Source: Asterias rubens
Taxonomy: Eukaryota; Echinodermata; Asteroidea; Forcipulatida; Asteriidae
Length of the DNA: 64,000 bases
Direction of reading: 5' to 3'
Assembly (NCBI RefSeq): GCF_902459465.1
Contig: NC_047067.1
Span: forward strand, 17,421,680 to 17,485,679
The notes beneath the pieces are model-generated. The model ran no database searches and was not told the DNA's origin. It worked only from the letters and a program-made list of their open reading frames with translations. This document shows, piece after piece, positions 57,830 through 64,000 of the stretch. Position numbers and translations under genes: made by a program. Positions within the stretch are counted from its first letter, which is position 1. The number at the start of each line of letters is the position of its first letter.

Positions 57830-60599
57830 GTACATTTAACTAATCATAATGTTTGTCATATTTAGTTACATGTGTGTACATTTGGGGGACTGGGGTCGTA
57901 CATGTGTAGACTTGAGATCAAGGATCCTGCATTGTTTTTTTTTAAATGAACACCAGAATTAGAGTCCAATAGTTTGGGTGTTGAGTCTCATGGTGTAGGA
58001 TTTGTTTCTATTCGTCTCTACTCGATCATTGTAAAACACTGAATGATTAGAATGCTATGTTGTCCATCTACGCATAACTTGTACAATGTGCAGTGTAAAT
58101 GGTGGCTGAAAAAAAAAAACCCAAAAAAAAACCACCCCATTTTAAATGGGGTGTCATTTTAAATGGGGTGTTTTTTTCTTCTTTTAATTGATTGATTCAA
58201 ATTGGAAAAGAAGGTAAAAAATGGCCATTCAAAGAGCCAACATTTCCTGAGAAGATGATAAGTTCTAAAGAATTGTGTGTGTTCACTGAAAGGCCTATTG
58301 CCGTGCTCTCTAGAAATTATTGAAATGTCTTTTACATAACAATAAAGTTTCCAGAAAAATTCATCTATGCTTGGCCCTAAGTGCAACCACAGTTCATTCA
58401 CACGTATGTTAAACAGTGCATCTATTATCAAGAATTAGGAAGAAGATTATTGATCTGTTCCTGAGACGCTTTTGACATGTGTGATTTGTTTCCAAGAATA
58501 AAGGAGATGGGTTCACTCCAAGGTTAGGAAACAGAATTGAACCTACAGAGTTTAGTCATCATTTATGTGGTTGTTGAACTGTGGACTTGGTGGGACAGCC
58601 TATGCGCGTGGCCCACCTTTTGTGTTATTATTATAGATTGATGTGGGCGGCTACATTCTGTGTTGTGTTTACTTTCAAACACTGATACACCCAATGCAGA
58701 GGTCGGGAAATAGAAACAGTGTGTGTTGATGTGACACATCCATACAATTACAGACAGAGGGTGGCAGTTGGATGAATTTACCATTTAACTTGAAGAGCTT
58801 AGACAAGATGGATTGAATATTTTGACTGATCTGAAAAGTGCCTGTTGATTTTATACAGCAAGGAGTTGACACACAAATGTGAGTATCTTTTTCAAAAACA
58901 ATATTTAAATGTACAAAAGAAAAGGAAGTGGAATGTTTCAGACTTTGAAGTTAAATTTAATACCACGTGTTCTACCAAAGAGCTAATGTACATATGTACA
59001 GTGTACATGTATGATGAGGTTCAGTATTGTTCATCGGCCTGCCAACTTGTTACCCCAAATTTGTTTATCTAATATCCAGGGTTTGAATTTGGGGACAACA
59101 TGATTTGTAGTTCGAAATTTTTATATCCTGAATAATTTTGTTGTTTGGAAAACCCAGAATCAAAATGATTAAAACAACTTTATAGACAGGTTTACAATTT
59201 ACTCAAAGATTTATCTCATTTGACAATGGGTAGGCCTTGGTATCCTTTAATACTGAAAATTGAAAATTGAAAATTGAAGGTTATTTATTAGACTAAAAGT
59301 AAACATTTGAAAAACATAAAACCACCAAACTTGTTGGTCGATTTCACTGGCCTACAGTGAAATTACTCGTCTGCAGTTTGTCTCCATGGCCAGTGTTAAT
59401 TTCAAGCCCTCTTGTTATGAGATTGCCGTTGCTAACAGTTTTATGCGTGGTTACCTGAAATTCCACTGAATAAGTTGACAATACAACATTGCATAGCCTG
59501 TAATTAACTATTTTTTAGCATTCACCAATTTGTTTAACCAGCATGTACAGTACATGGGCCTATTGTGAACAATAAGTGTACGATTTGTGTTCTGTAGAGG
59601 CCATGCGTGTTTGTTCCATCACCATGTAAATGATTGCGCTTGGTGGTGACATAATGGGCTGATGAAAGCACACAGTCATGACAGTGCAGCCAGCCCATAT
59701 TGTGCACACACATGGAGACAGTACAGTCTATGCTTGCCCTGTAGGCTGATACCCAACCCATGCAAGTAGGCCAACATCGCCCTGGCATTTGACTACATGA
59801 AAGCTACTTAGAATTCACTCAGAAGATCCCCATGTACTCTGGCATGCTTAATTTGACTGCAGGCCAATCTGACACTTGATCGCTGGACGGGTGGTTTGCC
59901 AGCAACATTACTTTATGTGATTTATTCTCAGTCCACATGGTTAGAATAGAGAGGCAGGAATATGTTTGCTGGGTGTATTTTGTCTGATTCTGGGTAAGTC
60001 CATCTGGCAATTTTGAAATAGAGAAATTTTAATTAAGCAATGTTAAAGGTTGGCCTTATTATTGAGGTTTGATGTAGACACTTTTATGTTGAGCAATTTC
60101 ATTGCATTCCACTCGCGCTGAAGCTTGCCTCAAACTGTTAGACTCTGTTGTGTTAGTGCGGTTAGTGTTAGTGCTACATTTCTAAGTGCAGGAAAAGACT
60201 CACAGTGCAATTATGGAATCCAGATATTTTGTTTAATTTTAACATTGCTGGTAGGTTCTCAGGCCTGGCAGTATGCCATTCATTTTATTTGTTTATTATT
60301 TATTAATTAATCTGGTTGTTAGGCCAAGTATTCTTAGAAAAGCGTGTGAAAAGACAATAATTTTTGTACTGTCCAGGGGCCCTTGTAAAATCTTGTCACT
60401 ACATTTTGTCGGATTTCCGGACCTACAAAAAAACACATGGATGTTTTTACCAAGGTTGTTGTGAAATCATTGTGTTGAGGGAATTTTAAAGACGTTCTGA
60501 TGTGACACTAAAGGCATCACAGCATATTGTAAGAATTGTCGCCCTGGGAATTTGTTCCTCCATTTATGATTTATACTGATGGGCTAACAACAGTGTAAT

Positions 60600-60815
60600 G
60601 TGATTTATCAGGATTTTCTCCCTCATTAAATCTTTTCCGCGGAGTCACTTGCAGTTTTCAAGAAACATCTCAAAACTTTCCTGTTCAATGACTGATTGCT
60701 TTGACTGTTTACCCATTATCAGTGCCATTATTTATTTGCTTATTGTTTAGTTTCTTGTAAAGCGCTGTGGTACCTTGTGTAAGAGCACTATATAAATGTC
60801 TCTTTTATTTACTAT
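60600..60815 (+). mobile_element. 3' end of a CR1/L2-like LINE
   Basis: One frame reads VFKKHLKTFLFND then stops, the typical ORF2 C-terminus. Then TTGTAAAGCGCTGTGGTACC and AGAGCACTATATAAATGTC give the characteristic 3' untranslated end. Confidence 0.8.
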
Positions 60816-61207
60816 ATTATTTCAGGATTTTCTCAATATCTTCTCCTTGAGCCTTCACATTTTCTTCAAAGCAGTAAAGTAGTCATGGCATTAAAATAAT
60901 ATTTTCTTGATAACATTGTGTGATCCGTTGAAGTAGGGTCTAGAATACACAATGTTATGTAGATGACCCAGTAGTTTAGGATCTGTGGTCTCAAACAAAC
61001 TTAGGTTCAAAAGAAGAAATATCTACTCCACAAACTGTTTACTAACCAAAATGACTGATGGAATAAATGCACAAAAGTTGCTCGAATGCATGATCACAGT
61101 TTTTAGCCGTCCTTCGTTGCTGTCATTATTCATGTATGTATCTAGGCTAAACATTAGGACCGTAATTTTGGATGCTCCTCTTTTTACACTGGTGGGCCTA
61201 CATCATC

Positions 61208-61272
61208 ATGTTAACTGTGAACAGTTACAATGTTAACTGTGAACAGTTACAATGTTAACTGTGAACAGTTAC
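61208..61272. repeat. 22-bp palindromic tandem repeat, three units
   Basis: TGTTAACTGTGAACAGTTAC repeats three times; each unit contains the palindrome GTTAACTGTGAACAGTTAAC-like core. A second two-copy repeat, AAAGGTAATCTGTCTGTTGC, follows at 61302-61350. Confidence 0.92.
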
Positions 61273-64000
61273 TGTACACACTAATTAAATGAACAGTATC
61301 AAAGGTAATCTGTCTGTTGCTTCATAAAAGGTAATCTGTCTGTTGCTTTAGCAGCCCCCCCCACCCCCCATTGGTTATATCATGCCTTGTAAATCAATCA
61401 TGGCTGGTGCAATAAATTAGTGAGCTAGGTTTTGCATCACAATAGGGACTAGGTCATTAACCTACATGTAATGTTTTGAATTACATAATGTGTGTATGCC
61501 GTATGTCATGTACACATGTAGCATGGTCAATATGTAACAATGCAGCCACTTTATAAAGATTAATAATAGATATTTAATTCATGGAATCCCACCTGAGTTG
61601 TATTTTCTTTGCGCTGGACTCTGAAAGTAATATAGGTATCCATGCTTAAATGTGGACCTTGCTCTAAGGGTGAAATGGTAATACCAAGTAATAGTATTAC
61701 AACAAATTTATCAACAGCTTTTGTAAAATTATGTATTATATTATATTGTACACAGTAGCCTACTGTGTGCAGCCAAAATTATACATATTATATTCCTAAT
61801 GAGGATTTAAACAGTAATAGTAGCATGCTGCAAAAAAAAAATTATGTTCAAATTTCATGTTTCTTTTTATTTTCTACATTATCAAAACAGTGATGACAAT
61901 ATCATTATCAATCATAACTCGTTGATAAAAAAATACATCTTTTTGTTTAAAATTTCAAGAAGTAGATGTTGACAAATATGACACTGCAGATGGATTTACT
62001 TTAGAAGCGGAACTTGTTGTCCCTTATATGACTCAATGTTATTGTTATAATGTGTTTGGTTTACATGTGGCCCTATTCTGTTTATTCTGTCAAGCACAAT
62101 TCAAACTGTTTTCAAACTTCTCGCTTATGATTAATAAATGCTTATCATGTGTGAATAACCCGGATACATATTTTTCCCGTGAGTGGAATGCGTGAAATGG
62201 TTTGTCAAGTTACTATTATGTGAACATATTTCTGCTGTAAATTGTCCCTTTTTTCAAGTTGGCCCCCCATAAAAAGCATGTTGTGGATCGATGCATCAGT
62301 TCTTTTTGTTACAACACATCATTCATATTCACAACTCCGTCCTCGCCATAGTCCTATTTTGGGATGAATGCTGTTTGCAGAGAATGCATACATGGGCCAG
62401 TGATGTGACGTGTGCAATAAGTCGCACAGAGCTGTTGGACATGTTTGTACACAGTGTGCATCCTGGGCTGATGGGCATGAATCACTGATGATGTCATGAT
62501 AATCTGGGTTGGTGGGTGCCTTTGTAAGCCCACTGACGTATGACGTGGACCGGGGCTATCTTCATTTCAGGTCTGCTTTTTCAAGTAAAGTGGGAAATCC
62601 CCCATATTTTTGTAAACCCTTAAATTAGAACTGATTGTAATTCCCCATGGGCAAGCTGCCAACATTTAGGTGGTCTATTTTATATAAATTAAGTACTGTT
62701 TAGTGCCGTGCATGTTGGTGGAGTGATAAGTTCATTTCAGTAGCAGAAGTTTGACAGTAAGCAACTGTTGGCAGTGGTGTTTTTAACAGAATTATCAAGG
62801 AGTGACAAATATTGTGAACTTTTGTAAGTAGATTTTTGTTGTTGACAAAAACAATCTCTCTAACTTTTTTGTTCCTAACATTTCATAAAAATGCCACTTA
62901 AATAAATCAGTGAGCGTGCCCATTACTTGTGGGCTGAACTCGTCTTGGAGAAATGATTAATGATAGGAAAAACAGCAGGCCTGGAATTTCATCTTTGAAA
63001 GGGCAAGGCCATTTTCTCTGCAAAGGGCACTTCCATTGTAAAATCTTAAAGTCTATGGGACACTTTTGAAGGGGCACCAAGGCCAAGACCAGGGGCAATG
63101 GAAGCCATAGCCTTCGTGACCAGTGTGTAATTCAAGGCCTAAAACAGTAAAAAAATCCCGTCCATAAAAACACTAGGAAAATACAGGCCTACATGTTAAA
63201 AGCATTGTCAGTGTTCTCCACATGTTTTTTAAAACTGGGGCATTGAGAACCCAATTTTGTTAAGTTTGGCGAAACAAAGTTCTTGGAATTATGTTGTACT
63301 CAGTGTATATCTTCTGGCAAGTTTGATCTGAAGGAAGAAAAACAAACAAACAAACAGAACAATGAAAGCATTTAATTTGTTATTTATTTAGTGATTAATT
63401 AAATTATTTATTTATTTATTTACTTTTAATTTTCAATTTACATGTATTTTATTTAATTTTTTAATTTTGTATTATTGTTTATTTATTTTTAGTGGGGGGA
63501 GGGTATCAGCCGCAATTGGTGCACATTGTTCCGATTTGCAAGCTTGTGGGGATTTAGAGAACCCCGATAAGTGAATCAGTGATCTTCAAAATTTAAGGGA
63601 ATCACTTCATCTATTTTGTTGATGAAACATGAAACCAATTAAATTATTCCCAGCAACTACACTGTAACCCCTCGAGCACTACCTTACTGAACACATGTTT
63701 TTGTTCACTGGTAATGCAATACTAAAGTCAATTAAATGAAATAGAATGACATCATTGGTGTTTATAGCCTTTGGCAAGCATTAGGGTACATGTAGATGTG
63801 ACAACTTATAATCCCCAAAGCTTCTTAATGTCCAGACCCTTGGTGTACACATGATGCAGTCTGCAGTTAAAACTGAATCAATTAACAAATCAGCCATACC
63901 CAACCAACCAGGGTAACTATCTGTTGTTATGTAAATTATTGGCTGGGGATGTTGACACCAAGTCAGGACCAGTGCATTGTGTGCAAATGAGGCTGGTGTT

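Larger units (their letters stand above)
48982..64000. other. Long region without recognised coding exons
   Basis: Probably a first intron or intergenic DNA. It holds the repeats listed separately: two inverted 16-bp minisatellite arrays, hairpins, MITE-A and MITE-B copies, a LINE 3' end, microsatellites and GC-poor DNA. No reading frame in it shows a recognisable domain, though small exons may be missed. Confidence 0.5.

Noticed and set aside
62291-62488. Small frames in the last 15 kb (e.g. 53381-53683, 59534-59788, 62291-62488)
   Set aside because: No domain, no splice-compatible series, composition like the surrounding non-coding DNA.

Overview
The window looks like AT-rich nuclear DNA of an invertebrate deuterostome, most probably an echinoderm and perhaps a sea star. 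The reasons are short protein-coding exons with GT/AG introns, large repeat-filled introns, many palindromic TTAA-flanked MITEs, PAT/Ngaro-type tyrosine-recombinase retrotransposons, and orthologues of animal housekeeping genes that are clearly diverged from vertebrates. The species itself is an inference from recalled repeat families and was not tested.

Four protein-coding genes can be assembled exon by exon with consistent splice phases. PSMB2 (proteasome subunit beta type-2, + strand, 3158-9731, 6 exons, 199 aa) is followed by SMPD2 (neutral sphingomyelinase 1, + strand, 11707-33173, 7 exons, 409 aa, with a 14.4-kb third intron). Next are NUP37 (WD-repeat nucleoporin, + strand, 36438-41742, 7 exons, 322 aa) and MRPL23 (mitochondrial ribosomal protein uL23m, - strand, 48151-44765, 4 exons, 150 aa). 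NUP37 and MRPL23 converge; a 217-codon minus-strand reading frame broken by one stop lies between them (42448-43098) and I do not recognise it. MRPL23 appears head-to-head with a probable non-coding first exon of another + strand gene (about 48710-48981). I recognise no coding exon in the last 15 kb, which is probably that gene's first intron or intergenic DNA. The four genes have unrelated housekeeping roles (proteolysis, sphingolipid turnover, nuclear pore, mitochondrial translation) and do not form a functional cluster.

The main accessory content is in SMPD2 intron 3. At 15293-20479 lies an apparently intact, recently inserted PAT-like tyrosine-recombinase retrotransposon (- strand) with the diagnostic split direct repeat A1 - gag - B1A2 - RT/RNaseH - YR - B2. 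The repeats show no mismatches, and all junctions share a TTT. It sits inside an older TTAA-flanked MITE. Two well-formed introns are predicted in it: one removes the internal B1A2 repeat between gag and its zinc knuckle, and the other joins RT-RNaseH in frame to the recombinase. The same intron holds tandem repeats, a copy of a roughly 1-kb repeat also found in intron 1, a tRNA-like SINE remnant, and two non-LTR retrotransposons meeting tail to tail.

Elsewhere the window contains at least ten copies of one TTAA MITE family (called MITE-A here), smaller MITE families B to F, several foldback hairpins including a nearly perfect 47-bp-arm hairpin in SMPD2 intron 1, rearranged Tc1-like transposon fragments next to PSMB2 exon 2, SINE-like tRNA-derived repeats, and minisatellites of 16, 17, 22, about 52, 131 and 190 bp.
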